From: Trichomonas vaginalis G3
Taxonomy: Eukaryota; Parabasalia; Trichomonadida; Trichomonadidae
Reading direction: 5' to 3'
Length of the DNA stretch: 64,000 bases
Assembly: GCF_026262505.1 (NCBI RefSeq)
Contig: NC_067206.1
Location: forward strand, 37,587,896-37,651,895
Position numbers and translations under genes: made by a program. The notes under the pieces were generated by a model. The model was not told the DNA's origin. It searched no databases and saw only the letters and a list, made by a program, of their open reading frames with translations. Below are positions 7,681-17,623 of the stretch, one piece after another. Numbering within the stretch: the first letter of the stretch is position 1; each line of letters opens with the position of its first letter.

Positions 7681-10600
7681 TTAAATAAATGGCATACAAC
7701 ATCCATTTTCACAACATACAGCCTTAGTGTGTGCTCCTGTTAATGCAGTCTTACCGATTGTTAAGCGAGTCATTGACCCGTTTTTAAGTTGTAAATTAAT
7801 ATTCTGACCATCAAATATCACTTTATCATTTATTATATCCAAATATTTTTTAGGTGTTAATTGCTTATTTTGTCTTAAACTAACACCCTTCATTTTTTGT
7901 GCAATCTTTTTAAAATCACTTCCATCAATTGAACCGTTGAATGATGTATAACACTTAGGACATAAAGCAACCATGTTATCACCTTGTTTCTCAATTGCTA
8001 AACCCAATAACTTCTTCTCATGTGCTTTTTCTTCAGCTTTATTCTTTAATTTAGGTTTAAATTTCTCATCAAAACAGAAGAAATCAAATGGTGCGAATTT
8101 GAAAATGTTTTTATCATAAAATTGTTTATCGGTAACAATTGCTTGAAATGCTTGAGTGTTAGGAAGATTTGGGTCGCCAGCAATAGCCCAATAAGATGAA
8201 TCAGTATCACCTTCAATGAAATGAAAACGATTAACATTCAAGCATTTATACATAAAATCATAAATGAAAACTAAATACCAGTATTTAGCATTATCTAAAG
8301 TGAAGAATGCCTCTTGTAAACATGTATCACATCTATAAAATCTATCTTTAAGCATCACTTGATATGCATCTTCACCTATTTCTCTTATGTTTTTAAACTT
8401 ATTTGACATACATGCAACGCGTGCCTTCTGTGCATTCATTATTTTAGTCTTTGCGTAATTTTGTGTATTCATTGCATCGTAACCATATGATCCATTAAGT
8501 GAAATCTTGCAAAATAAACTTTTTCCTTTATTTCCTTCTAATTCAGCCTTTTGTCTTTCGTTCATAAATTCGTTCGCAAATTCATTAAAACAAGTGTTTT
8601 TCGTAAATGTTAAAATTGATTGAATATCATCGATGATAAAATGAAATCTGTCTATCAGATACCAAAGATAATAAGAAGAAAATGGTTGATATTGGTTGTG
8701 TGTTGATGCTAACTGAGTTAATTTTCTCTGTTTCTGGTCAACTGGTAGATTGTTTGATTTCATGTAATTATACATAAAACTGCCAATTGTTTTTTCATCT
8801 GTGATAATATCTAAGTTTCTTATTATCGGTAAAAAGTTTATGTAATCATTAATGTATTTTTCATCAATGTGACCCTTTACTTCAGCCACGAATAAAGTAT
8901 TTTTCTTCTTAATTATTCCCAGTGCTTTTGCTTTCTTTGTTGCTGTATCACAAATGATAACACCATTCAATCTTCCCGGCATATACATTTTATGGTCAGT
9001 ATATTGAATGAAATCATGAGGATTAGATGAAAATGATGAAGGATATAATGAATTAAAGTCAACACCAACGAAATGAGTCATGATGTTGGTGGTGTCCTCA
9101 TTTGATACAGTTTTAGTTTCTGGACTATATGAAGTTTATTAATGTGCGTGATTCCTTTAAGATTTACTCTATGTTGAACATTTGATAAACCACCAGTAAT
9201 TCCATTACGGAGAATGTGATAAGCTTCAACTGAATCTAAAGTCATTGGTAAATTATTTTTTAATGCGTAATTTCTTAAATTGATTCTTAAACGTTGAACA
9301 TCTTCATCTTTATTTGATTTTACGACATTGCAATAACAACACATTAACTGACAATTTTCTTTGGTATGTGGTTTTTCATTATCGATTCTATCCAATGTTG
9401 GTTTATTTGCATATGTAAACGCTTTACCACACATTTTGCATTTAGATGAAAGGATTAAATCGTGATAGTATTGAAAATCATCCATTGAAACATTATTTTT
9501 AGTATCTCTTTCTGCTTTTTCATCTTGTTTCTTATATGATTCAATTTTATATTTCCAATACTTTTTGTTAATTCAAAACTTGATTCTATCTCTTCCTCAG
9601 GATATTTTTCATTAGGATTAAAGTCTTTATATGCTAAAGCGTAACGAATCATTGAAGCATTCGATGATAAAGAAAGATTATGAAGCATATCAATTTTATA
9701 AACAAATGTTTCTTCAATAATTTTATCGATTGGGTCAATCATAATTTCAACATCTTTATTGCAATAATGAATAAAATATTCTAATCTATTCTTAAAATTT
9801 TTAGCATCATTGAGATATATTTGATAATCACTATCTGATATAGTTTTTGAGTTAATGCTGAATAAAATGAATCTTTCGTGAATGGTTCCTCTTTATATAA
9901 TTCTTCTTCGTAATTCTCCCACGTGATGAATTGATAAGGGAAAAAGGATTTAACACGTGATTTATTGTTTCCGAAATCTTGAGTGAATTGGTCTAATGTC
10001 CCACCCGCTATATAATTTCTGATGTCAATAAATCTCAATTCATATGGAGTGTTTGTTTCTTTACAATGATTTGCTTAAATTGAGAAGAAGAACCCAGCAT
10101 TGATTTTATTTTCCATTTTGCAGTGTTTAAATCACGAAGAATTAAATTTAAATCAAACTTTCCCGAATTAAAACCTATGATATTCACTTTATTGAATTCC
10201 TCATCTAGAAGTTCTTTAAATGCTTCCTTCTGTTTTTCATTTAATGTATGAGACAAAGTCCCCGCCGTTTGGTCTGAAAGACCTTCAGGACTCAAAGAGT
10301 CCGTTTGCGACTTCATTAATTCTTCATATTGTTCAATATTTGATTTAGCAACTAATGAACAGGTTGAAAATAAAAACTCAATCCAATCAGAAATAAAAGA
10401 ATCACTTGAAGTTAAACAAAAATTCCTCGTATACGTTTTATCATTTAATTTAACCGTTGATGATACCATGAATGGTTTTAAGTAAGCGTTCAAAGTTGCA
10501 CACTCAGAAAGTTGTAATTCTTCTTTAGTCTCTAATGTTTCGAAGTCAAAAGTAATATAATATCTTGTCGGTTGATAATATTCCTGCAAATTATGAGCTA

Positions 10601-11181
10601 ATAACCACTGATATATCTTCTGTTTCGTAATATGTGGTGCATATGGTTGCTGGGTCTTTTGCAATTGAACGTCTTGAATTAATCTTCCATTATTTTCTTT
10701 ACATTTCTCACAATGCTTTAAAAAATCTTCTTTGGTTTTTCCTTTCCGGATCATCACGGATAGAATAAACTTCTTCTTTACAATATGGACAAACTTTATA
10801 GCCGGTGAGTGCTTCAACGTCTGTTATTCTGTCAGCGTGAAGTTTTCCACATGGACTCTGTGTTAATAAAATATTTACTGTTTCAAATTCTGGATCTATC
10901 ATTATTGATTCCACTAATGGAAAGTCTACCTTATTTATATCCACGTCTTCTGGTTGAGGATCACAATAATAGAAATCAATATTAACATTTAACATTCTCG
11001 CTAATCTCTCACTTTCTGATGAAATGTCAAACCCTTCATATGAATTTATTGCTTCATTTAAATAACTTCTACGAGTTTTAGGATTAACACCATCAGGAAT
11101 GTTATAGAAGCGTTTAAATAACCTTCTACCTTCTGCTCTAATTTGATTATCATTCATTTTAGCTGTTCCGTTTTTGTTCAT
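7681..11181 (-). pseudogene. Polinton protein-primed DNA polymerase B (broken)
   Basis: This is a family B, protein-primed type DNA polymerase that would replicate the element. In gene order it shows an N-terminal region with CGKLHADRITDVEALTG and CPYCKEEVY. The exonuclease follows with ITFDFETLE (Exo I) and NIIGFNSGKFDLNLILRDL (Exo II). An HNH-like zinc region comes next (CKMCGKAF, PTLDRIDNEKPHTKENCQ, CCYCN). The polymerase palm carries VDFNSLYPSS (motif A), CKISLNGSYGYD (motif B) and EGDTDSSYW (motif C). The palm part is a single long open frame of 466 codons. The gene as a whole is broken in about four or five places and is a fossil. Two adjacent GC-rich palindromes (10271-10302) lie in the exonuclease region. 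Confidence 0.9.
10249..10302. repeat. Adjacent GC-rich palindromes within the polymerase gene
   Basis: GGTCTGAAAGACC (10271-10283) and GGACTCAAAGAGTCC (10288-10302) are perfect inverted repeats. They are preceded by GAGACAAAGTCC at 10249. The same two modules, GACTCAAAGAGTCCG and GAGACAAAGTC, occur in swapped order at 2414-2441. In the polymerase frame the segment encodes a Ser/Thr/Gly-rich, loop-like insert (SLSPEGLSDQTAGTLSHTL), as expected for an insertion tolerated at a surface loop. Confidence 0.6.
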
Positions 11182-11220
11182 TTATGTAAGAATAAAAAAT
11201 TAAAAAATAAAGTTTATTTT

Positions 11221-12327
11221 TTAAAGCCCATAAAATGAATTAAGAACACATAAATTTTTATCATCTGCGACGTGACGAATACATTTTAATTTACTCAAGA
11301 ATGCGTACCCTGATACATTAAATCTAATTCCTGTCTTATTTAATTTCACAACTTTGAAAAGGAATGTATGAATAGCTATAAAATGATGAGAAGATGTTTT
11401 ATGGGTTGCTTCCATTTTTTCTGAAATAAATGAATAAATATAATGTTTATAAGTTTTCATATCTTTTATATTCTTAATAACGAATGGTATAGACCTTTCC
11501 ACTTCATCTTCCTTCGGTGCTGTTCTTTCATATGAAACATTATTGGTATCTTCAATAATGAAACCACAATCACACAAAATTTTATAGGTTCCAATGGTTT
11601 CTTTTGATATTTTATCTAATAAATCAAAAACTTTATCAACACCTGTGCATTTATTTAAATAATAATTTGTGTAAATATCATGATCTTCTTTCTTAATCGT
11701 ATTAGTTGCATATGTCACGTTTTTAAGAGCTTTTTTGAATTTTTCGGGATCGAGAGGGGGTGAAAGTAGGATACAAGGGTATTTTTCATTATCAATAAAT
11801 TGTAACTTATGTTTACGAATAAATTTAGTACCTTCTTCTGAAAGTGTTTCGTCTATTTCACCATCTAATAAATTTTGTGTTGATTCTGAGACATAATTTT
11901 TATATCTTTCTTCATGAGATTTCTGTACTTCTGATTCTGAAGCTGGGATATTCATTAAACCCTCTACTTCATTTTCATTATATTTTTCAACTTCTCTTAA
12001 TTCCTTAATTTTTTCATCTATTTCATCTCTTATTTTTTCCAGTCTTTCAATTTCATCGTATTCATCATCTTTAATCCGTTCTTCATAATATTCAGGGAAA
12101 ACATCAGGTTCTTTAGGTTTTTCTTCTTCAGATGTGGGATATAAGAAATTTATAACATCATCTTTATTCATTTTTCCATCATAATCTAAATCATTTAATA
12201 ACTCGGCAAATTTTTGACAATTTCTTAAATAATATTTACTAACTTCATAACACATCTCATCTAATATATCCTTTATTTCCTCGTTTGTGAATCCTAATTT
12301 TTTCACGTCGTTAGTTTTGACGCTCAT
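11221..12327 (-). CDS. Polinton A hypothetical protein, 368 aa
   Basis: I do not recognise this protein. The first ~130 residues are acidic and helical with an EF-hand-like acidic segment (NDLDYDGKMNKDDVINFLYP, residues ~45-65) and a Glu-rich coiled coil (EIERLEKIRDEIDEKIKELR). The second half is globular with several cysteines (CTGVDK, ILCDCGFI) and ends GYAFLSKLKCIRHVADDKNL, then CVLNSFYGL. It is immediately upstream of the polymerase on the same strand (39-bp gap with a T-rich promoter-like spacer), so it may be a replication accessory, terminal-protein-like or N-terminal partner of the polymerase. That role is inference from position. The start ATG at 12327 follows the TTTTTAATTCGTATGAAATG spacer. 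Confidence 0.65.
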   Translation of the reverse strand: MSVKTNDVKKLGFTNEEIKDILDEMCYEVSKYYLRNCQKFAELLNDLDYDGKMNKDDVINFLYPTSEEEKPKEPDVFPEYYEERIKDDEYDEIERLEKIRDEIDEKIKELREVEKYNENEVEGLMNIPASESEVQKSHEERYKNYVSESTQNLLDGEIDETLSEEGTKFIRKHKLQFIDNEKYPCILLSPPLDPEKFKKALKNVTYATNTIKKEDHDIYTNYYLNKCTGVDKVFDLLDKISKETIGTYKILCDCGFIIEDTNNVSYERTAPKEDEVERSIPFVIKNIKDMKTYKHYIYSFISEKMEATHKTSSHHFIAIHTFLFKVVKLNKTGIRFNVSGYAFLSKLKCIRHVADDKNLCVLNSFYGL

Positions 12328-12408
12328 TTCATACGAATTAAAAATAAATTATTCAAAAATGTAAGACATGAATTTTTATTTTTTTATTTCATTATGGTAG
12401 TGAATCTT

Positions 12409-12999
12409 TCATTCATGAAAATAATTATTTCTAATTTCTTTTACTCTCTCATACATACTAGATTTAAAGAATTCAGAACATTTCCCATAATCTCCTAAAT
12501 GTTTTCTTATCCCTAACGTGTGCCAGTTATTATATGAAACTGAATAAACATTATCTTTATCTTTACACCTTTCATCACTTCCAATATATTTATATCTCAG
12601 TTTTGATTTAGCATTTTCATATTCATTAGCGTTTAATAATTCACAGTCTTCCTTTTTAAATTGATGTTTAAGATATTCAGGATTTAATACTCTACGTTTA
12701 TATGCTCCTAACTTAGTTCTAAAGGTTTTTCTACAAAATTTAGGAATTCCATCCTCTTTAATGTCATCAATGATTTCCATTTCATTATTTTCAATTTCTT
12801 CTTCTCGTTTATGAGGTCTTTGATTATGACTCCATTGATTCCATGAAATTAAATATTCTTTATCATTATATTTATACCTCATTAGCTTATTTTGGCTTTC
12901 ATATTCATTTAATAATTCACAATCTTCATTTTTAAATTGAAGTTTAACCCATTCAGGATTTAAACAATGTTTAATTAATCGCGGAATATCTGACATCAT
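12409..12999 (-). CDS. Polinton A terminal gene, two ~60-aa repeats (196 aa)
   Basis: The protein is made of two related repeats. The first has LNPEWVKLQFKNEDCELLNE, then LMRYKYNDKEYLISWNQWSH. The second has LNPEYLKHQFKKEDCELLNA, then LRYKYIGSDERCKDKD and VYSVSYNNWHTLG. Each repeat thus carries an EDCELLN core, a YKY strand and a final Trp, like small DNA-binding or endonuclease-associated modules, but I cannot name a family. It is the outermost gene of Polinton A, about 130 bp from the terminus. The same start (MMSDIPRLIKHCLNPEW) occurs at 63585 just inside Polinton C, so it is a conserved end gene of this Polinton family. The spacer TATAAAAGAAGCTATATATA lies upstream. Confidence 0.65.
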   Translation of the reverse strand: MMSDIPRLIKHCLNPEWVKLQFKNEDCELLNEYESQNKLMRYKYNDKEYLISWNQWSHNQRPHKREEEIENNEMEIIDDIKEDGIPKFCRKTFRTKLGAYKRRVLNPEYLKHQFKKEDCELLNANEYENAKSKLRYKYIGSDERCKDKDNVYSVSYNNWHTLGIRKHLGDYGKCSEFFKSSMYERVKEIRNNYFHE

Positions 13000-13130
13000 C
13001 TATATATAGCTTCTTTTATAAAAGATAAAAAAATAAATTATTTTAAAATTAATGTTAATTTTTTAATGATTTATAAATAAATATATTTTAATGCATCGTC
13101 TATATATAGATGTAACAAAAAAAGTCACAC
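13000..13130. repeat. Right terminus of Polinton A (terminal repeat family shared with C)
   Basis: Reading outward-in, the terminus is GTGTGACTTTTTTTGT, then an AT-rich segment, then TTAACATTAATTTTAAAATA and CTTTTATAAAAGAAGCTATA up to the start of the 196-aa gene. Polinton C (63324-63590) has the same outer 16 nt, a different stretch of ~140 nt, then the same inner ~80 nt. This terminus is unrelated to that of Polinton B. The boundary with host DNA is inferred from this comparison and may extend a few bases further (GGGTTG flank versus GGGGTG). Confidence 0.65.
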
Positions 13131-13149
13131 AACCCTTCCTATCCTACTA

Positions 13150-13977
13150 CTATTTCTTAATGCAATCTTTGGGATTTACTATATGACAAATAGTAACTAC
13201 ATTAAAGCTATTTAATCCTCGATAAGGACTTGAGTTCGGCGTTGAGCTAAATGAATTTTGATAAAATGAACAACTAGTAAAAGTGACACTTCCATATAGA
13301 AAATTCTTTGCAATATTTTGAGCAAAAACACAATGATCAACAGAGGAAGTATCTTTGTGTAGAGTTAAAAAATGATAGGTTGTGTCAATAACTTTGTTTT
13401 TATAAAAATTTGAATATTTTAATATGCAGTCAGTATCTGAACAGACTATAAAATTTATTGTTGATGTTATGGCTTTTCCAACCGAATTTTCAAAGTAAAA
13501 ACCAGGTGATTGAGAAGCGTAGTTATTAGTAGAGTTATAATTTGAAAGTGAGATTTTTCCACCTCCTATCCAAAGTAGATCAGGAAGAGCATCATGTGTA
13601 CAATCAGTTATCGAGATCATTGAATTGTAATTGACGTTTTCAGAAGTTTTTAAAACGTTTATATAGCCATATTTAGCTTTTGTACTTGAATAAACATCTC
13701 GAGCACATATATCTTTTTGGTAAATTGAGTGGCCGGGATTAAAGAGAACGCAGCCACCGTTTTGATCAGATGTGATAGAATTAAATGTGATATACTCGAG
13801 GATTAAGACTTTGGTTTGGTCATTAATACGAACTACACCGTTGTTGACAACATTTGCGAAAAGAACTCCTCTAGTATGATATGTGAGAGGTAATGCCCTG
13901 TATGAATTTGAGGATGGAGGGTAGAATCCCCAATAGGTTCTGTCCTTAAGGAGTTCATCTGATGAAAAATCAGACAA
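13150..13977 (-). pseudogene. Fragment of a beta-helix surface protein, next to the Polinton A end
   Basis: A 275-codon open frame with no ATG at its beginning. The upstream in-frame sequence reaches a stop four codons earlier, and the first internal ATG lies far inside (MISITDCTH). The protein has the short-strand, Asn/Ser/Cys-rich pattern of a right-handed beta-helix, with FxxN-type motifs (FYKNKVID, FAQNIAKNF, FYQNSF) and GGCVLFNPG. These resemble Pmp-like or other large surface proteins of trichomonads. No signal peptide, membrane segment or cytoplasmic tail is present. The frame ends at 13150, only about 20 bp from the end of Polinton A, so the insertion may have cut off the 3' part of the gene. 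I read it as a broken host gene. Confidence 0.55.
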
Positions 13978-14515
13978 AGCATCGGATTACAGCATCAAAA
14001 TCTGACACTGATTGCTTAATTGAAAATTGAATTGATTCTCACAATTATTGTGATGTTGAATAAATTGGTGTCAGTTTTTTTTTAATTGTTCCCCTAAAAC
14101 AAATTTTGAGTTGGGCCGAAAGAATTGGACATTGAGCGAGATCTATCATCTTTAAATGTAATTTATATATTGATTTGTTAACGAACTTTAATTAAGATGC
14201 ATCAAAACATATTACTTAAGTAAAATTCAAATGCAAATATATCTGCATCTGATTACATTTTGGGATTACGGATATTAAAAATTTGCACTGTAAACTGTCC
14301 TATAAGACAGTAATTGAAAAATCATTAGAAATTTCTAATATTTTCTAGTATCTTCTAATTTCCAATGCCTGCATGTTTGAAAAAAAGTATCTTATAAAAA
14401 AATAAAAACATTGTTTAATATAAAAAAGAATAAATAACTATATAAACTTACATGATAAAGTATTAATCAAAATCAGATATTTTGATTTGTTATAACAAAT
14501 ACATATTTTTTCCCC
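13978..14515. other. Host intergenic, AT-rich
   Basis: A 538-bp stretch between the beta-helix fragment and the coiled-coil gene. It contains no open frame of note. A cluster of GAAATTTCTAATATTTTCTA-like repeats (14328-14362) and T-rich sequence just before the stop of the coiled-coil gene may serve as 3' processing signals. I see nothing else in it. Confidence 0.5.
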
Positions 14516-17371
14516 TTATTTCATTGAGGACTTTGAAACGGGTAATGCGACTCCAACTTTCATATGCTGACCAAACTGACCATTGTAAACCTTTTCCTGT
14601 GTCATTGTCAGTTCTCTTGCCTTCTTGAACTCGAGAGCAGCGTTCTTCAATCGATAAGTAACCAAAGATAAATCATTCGTCAGTTTTTCAATCATTGCTT
14701 TATCTTGTGGCCTTGGACTCATTGTTTGGAGCTTCCTCTTTGCCGTTTCTATTCTTCCCTGAAGGACATCTATCTTTTCATCGTAAAAGATTCTCATTGC
14801 ATCCCATTCTTTGAGAATATTTTTGATAATTTCTTCTTTTTCGTCAATTAAAACTTTTTCTTCACTCTTTCTTCTCGCGGAATTCGATGCAAGGGCTTTC
14901 CCGATTCCTCCTTCATTGGACAATAATGTCTTCTTTAAGTCCTCAATGTCATGCTTCAATTGGTCACGAGTTCTTTCGAATTCTCTTTTCTCGGCCAATT
15001 TCATTTTTTCTGACAAATCTTTTGCATTGTCTAAGGCGGCAGATTCACGGGATGCTGATTCTTCTAAGTCCTTCTGTAGCTGTTCTTTGTCTTCGTTGTG
15101 TTTATGATACAATTTGCTCATTTGGTCGTCTAAATCTTGTTTTAATTTTTCAAATTTGTCTTTTTCATTGGCAAGACGCTTTTTATGTTCTTCAGCACGC
15201 ATTTCTACTGAAAGATTAGCTTCGTTATTCAATTTTTCGAGCTCTTCTTTGAGATCTTTAATCATATTATTTAGATTGTCGATTTCTGTTGTATCTTCGA
15301 GCTCTTTGAGCTTTTCTTCAAGCTCACTATTCTTCTGATTGAATGTAGATGATTCATTTTCTATTTTATCGTTCCAATATTTTTCATCATTTTCTTTCAA
15401 TTGTTTTTCATTCGAAATTTGCTTTTCTACATCTTTAAGCAAATTTTCATCAGGATTTGGTGGGAAATTCTCCATATACTTGTTATGACGATCATTTTCT
15501 TCTATCGTCTTCTTCTCAAAATCTGAAATAATTTTTTGTTTTTCTTCTGCATCGAGTCTTGCCTGTTCATCTATCTTCATTTCGAGCATCTTGATCTCGC
15601 TGTCGAGCATTGAGAAATCTTCTTGCGGGAGATCACCAATATCGTTGAATTTTATGTTTTCTTTGTCGAAGATTTCTTTATATTTGGCAACGAACTCAGG
15701 AATCTCTGTTTTACTTAATCCGTTCTCATGAACATCATTAATAGCTTTGTTGTATTCATCTTCAAGTTGTTTTTTTAGGTTTTCTATCTCATTTTGTTCA
15801 TCATTTGTTAAATTCTCAATTTTTTGCTTGTTTTCTTGTTTAATTTGTTCGATTTCATTCTTCTTTGAATCAGAGAATTCAACAAACTTAGAATCATTCT
15901 CAACTGATTGATTTTCAGCGATAGAATTTGTTTCATTTTCGAAATCGTTGATTTCTTTCTCAAATTGTTGTCTGAGAGTATCAATCTTACTAAGAGTCTC
16001 ATTTAATTGTCTTGTTTTCTCTCTTGTTTCGCTTTCCATGCCTTGACTTGATAAATCTTGTTTTTCTAGAATTTGTTTCTTCTTATTTTCATATCTTTCG
16101 TTTTCTTTGTTTATGTTTTCTTCGTGTTTACTGTTTAATGCTGCTTTTTTGTCTTCCAGTTCTTTTGAAAGAGCATTTAATTCATCTTGGTATTTTTGAA
16201 TCTCTTTTTGGTTCTCTTGGACCATAACTTCTATTTCATTTGATTTATCTTTCAGTTTGGCATTGGATTGTTCAATAAAAGCTTCATGTTTTTGTTTTAA
16301 TTTATTTAATTCCTCTTCGTACTTTTTAATTAGAGATTGGAATGCAGCATCTAAATCATCGTATTGATTCCTTATTCTCTGGCTTTCGTCACTGAATTTT
16401 ATCTTCATTTCATCAACTTCTTTTTTAGCGTTCTTTCTGGCTTCAGCAATCTCTTCTTTATGCATTTCTTGGTTAGATTTGAGTATGTTCTGTTGTGTTT
16501 CTTGCTTGTTTTCGTAGTCTTGAAGTAATAATTTAATTTGTTCTCTTCTCATGTCATTTTTAGCCTTTTTCTCCTTTTCAAACATGCTAAGCTCTGATGA
16601 TTGTGCTCTTACTTTGTCTTTGATACCTTTTAGATATGTTGAATTCTGTTTTTGTAAATCATTAATATTATTTTTCAAATTTGCCATTGTATCCTTTAAC
16701 GATTGGCATTTTTGCTTCAATGCAGAGAACTTCTTGTTAATTGCATTCGTTTTCTTGTTAGAAGGATCGTTGCTGTTCTTTAATTCTAAAATGTCTTTTT
16801 GATGTTGTTCTTCTAGTTCTTGTAAGTTCTTTTTATTGGTTTCCTTAAGCTCATCAAGTCTACGTTTTGACTCTTTGTTAAGTTCTTCTACTTCAGCCTT
16901 AAATTTTTCATTTTCAGTTTGTAAAATTTGATTTAACTGTTGAGGGTATTGATCAGCCATCTTAGAGACGTCTTCTTGACAATTAATAAATTGATTATTT
17001 ATCTCTTCGATCGCTTTTAATATATCTTGAGCGTCAGAAGTAATTTTTGTTTCAAATTTAGCTAGATTTGTCCGATTCGCATCAATGTATGCTTTCTGAT
17101 CTGATTGTAATGTGAGTAATTTTTCTTTGAATTGTTTTTCAATTTTTTCGTTACAAATTCCAACTTGTTTTTCAACTTCTTCACTTGATTTTGCTGCGAA
17201 ACTTCTATATCCATCAAGAGTTTCGTTTATTAGTGGATTGAAATAATTATTTAAGTAATCTTTCTGATATTTTTGTTCAGAAAGCTGAGATTGGAAAAAC
17301 TGAATGACTTTCATCAGTTGGCTCAGCTTCTTGTTCACATTGAACTTTAATGCTGTCGGCCTTCTACTCAT
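14516..17371 (-). CDS. FAM184-like coiled-coil protein (951 aa)
   Basis: A long, almost uninterrupted coiled-coil protein rich in Glu, Lys, Gln and Asn. The N-terminal segment FNVNKKLSQLMKVIQFFQSQ, followed by a helical region to about residue 130, resembles the conserved start of FAM184 proteins (KKIAQLTKVIYxLN in animals). The rest (residues ~130-900) is heptad-repeat coil with a few Pro breaks, for example PPNPDENLL near residue 630. The C-terminal tail VGVALPVSKSSMK is short and non-helical. FAM184 proteins are poorly characterised but occur in ciliated eukaryotes. Its head-to-head position with an IFT gene, 252 bp apart, fits a flagellar or cytoskeletal role, as inference. The ATG at 17371 is the only sensible start. 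Many long frames on the opposite strand are shadows of its repetitive codon use. Confidence 0.65.
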   Translation of the reverse strand: MSRRPTALKFNVNKKLSQLMKVIQFFQSQLSEQKYQKDYLNNYFNPLINETLDGYRSFAAKSSEEVEKQVGICNEKIEKQFKEKLLTLQSDQKAYIDANRTNLAKFETKITSDAQDILKAIEEINNQFINCQEDVSKMADQYPQQLNQILQTENEKFKAEVEELNKESKRRLDELKETNKKNLQELEEQHQKDILELKNSNDPSNKKTNAINKKFSALKQKCQSLKDTMANLKNNINDLQKQNSTYLKGIKDKVRAQSSELSMFEKEKKAKNDMRREQIKLLLQDYENKQETQQNILKSNQEMHKEEIAEARKNAKKEVDEMKIKFSDESQRIRNQYDDLDAAFQSLIKKYEEELNKLKQKHEAFIEQSNAKLKDKSNEIEVMVQENQKEIQKYQDELNALSKELEDKKAALNSKHEENINKENERYENKKKQILEKQDLSSQGMESETREKTRQLNETLSKIDTLRQQFEKEINDFENETNSIAENQSVENDSKFVEFSDSKKNEIEQIKQENKQKIENLTNDEQNEIENLKKQLEDEYNKAINDVHENGLSKTEIPEFVAKYKEIFDKENIKFNDIGDLPQEDFSMLDSEIKMLEMKIDEQARLDAEEKQKIISDFEKKTIEENDRHNKYMENFPPNPDENLLKDVEKQISNEKQLKENDEKYWNDKIENESSTFNQKNSELEEKLKELEDTTEIDNLNNMIKDLKEELEKLNNEANLSVEMRAEEHKKRLANEKDKFEKLKQDLDDQMSKLYHKHNEDKEQLQKDLEESASRESAALDNAKDLSEKMKLAEKREFERTRDQLKHDIEDLKKTLLSNEGGIGKALASNSARRKSEEKVLIDEKEEIIKNILKEWDAMRIFYDEKIDVLQGRIETAKRKLQTMSPRPQDKAMIEKLTNDLSLVTYRLKNAALEFKKARELTMTQEKVYNGQFGQHMKVGVALPVSKSSMK

Positions 17372-17623
17372 TCAAGTTTTTTCGTTTTTTTCTTGAAAAA
17401 AAAAATTTTTTATATAAAATTTTTATGAAATTTAATAAAAATACGAAATTCAAATATATGCATGTCTGCAGGGGACAAAAACAGTACAATTGTTGTAAAT
17501 AAAATTGAATACTAAATAACGTACAAATACAATTGTCATGCGCATTTAATCTAATTACTAATATTATTAATTATTTTATAAATTTTCAATCTCGAAAAAA
17601 ACGAACGTTTACAAAATCAATCA
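17372..17623. promoter_or_regulatory. Shared divergent upstream region of the coiled-coil gene and IFT172
   Basis: The 252 bp between the two ATG codons must hold both promoters. Trichomonad promoters usually rely on an initiator (TCAYW) close to the ATG. The only near matches here are weak: ATCAATCA directly before the IFT172 ATG and TGTCATGC at about 17535. There is no TATA box. The region is AT-rich with A/T runs next to the coiled-coil gene start. Confidence 0.4.

Larger units (their letters stand above)
1..13130. mobile_element. Polinton/Maverick A (partial, left end outside window)
   Basis: This is a virus-like DNA transposon of the Polinton/Maverick class. The call rests on a retrovirus-type integrase (5986-7506) beside a protein-primed family B DNA polymerase (7681-11181), with fibre-type genes at 490-2292. 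The right end lies near 13130, where a GTCACAC terminus occurs; its reverse complement GTGTGAC plus a T-run recurs at 63324 at the start of Polinton C. The left terminus and the target duplication are not visible. The element looks old: roughly eight breaks are spread over the fibre region and the polymerase, while the integrase and terminal accessory genes remain open. A cassette region bounded by repeats (2449-5640) sits inside it. The exact end coordinate could be off by several bases. Confidence 0.85.

Noticed and set aside
14516-17371. Many long plus-strand frames inside the coiled-coil gene
   Set aside because: They come from the skewed Glu/Lys/Gln codon use of the real gene on the other strand; none has a plausible protein.
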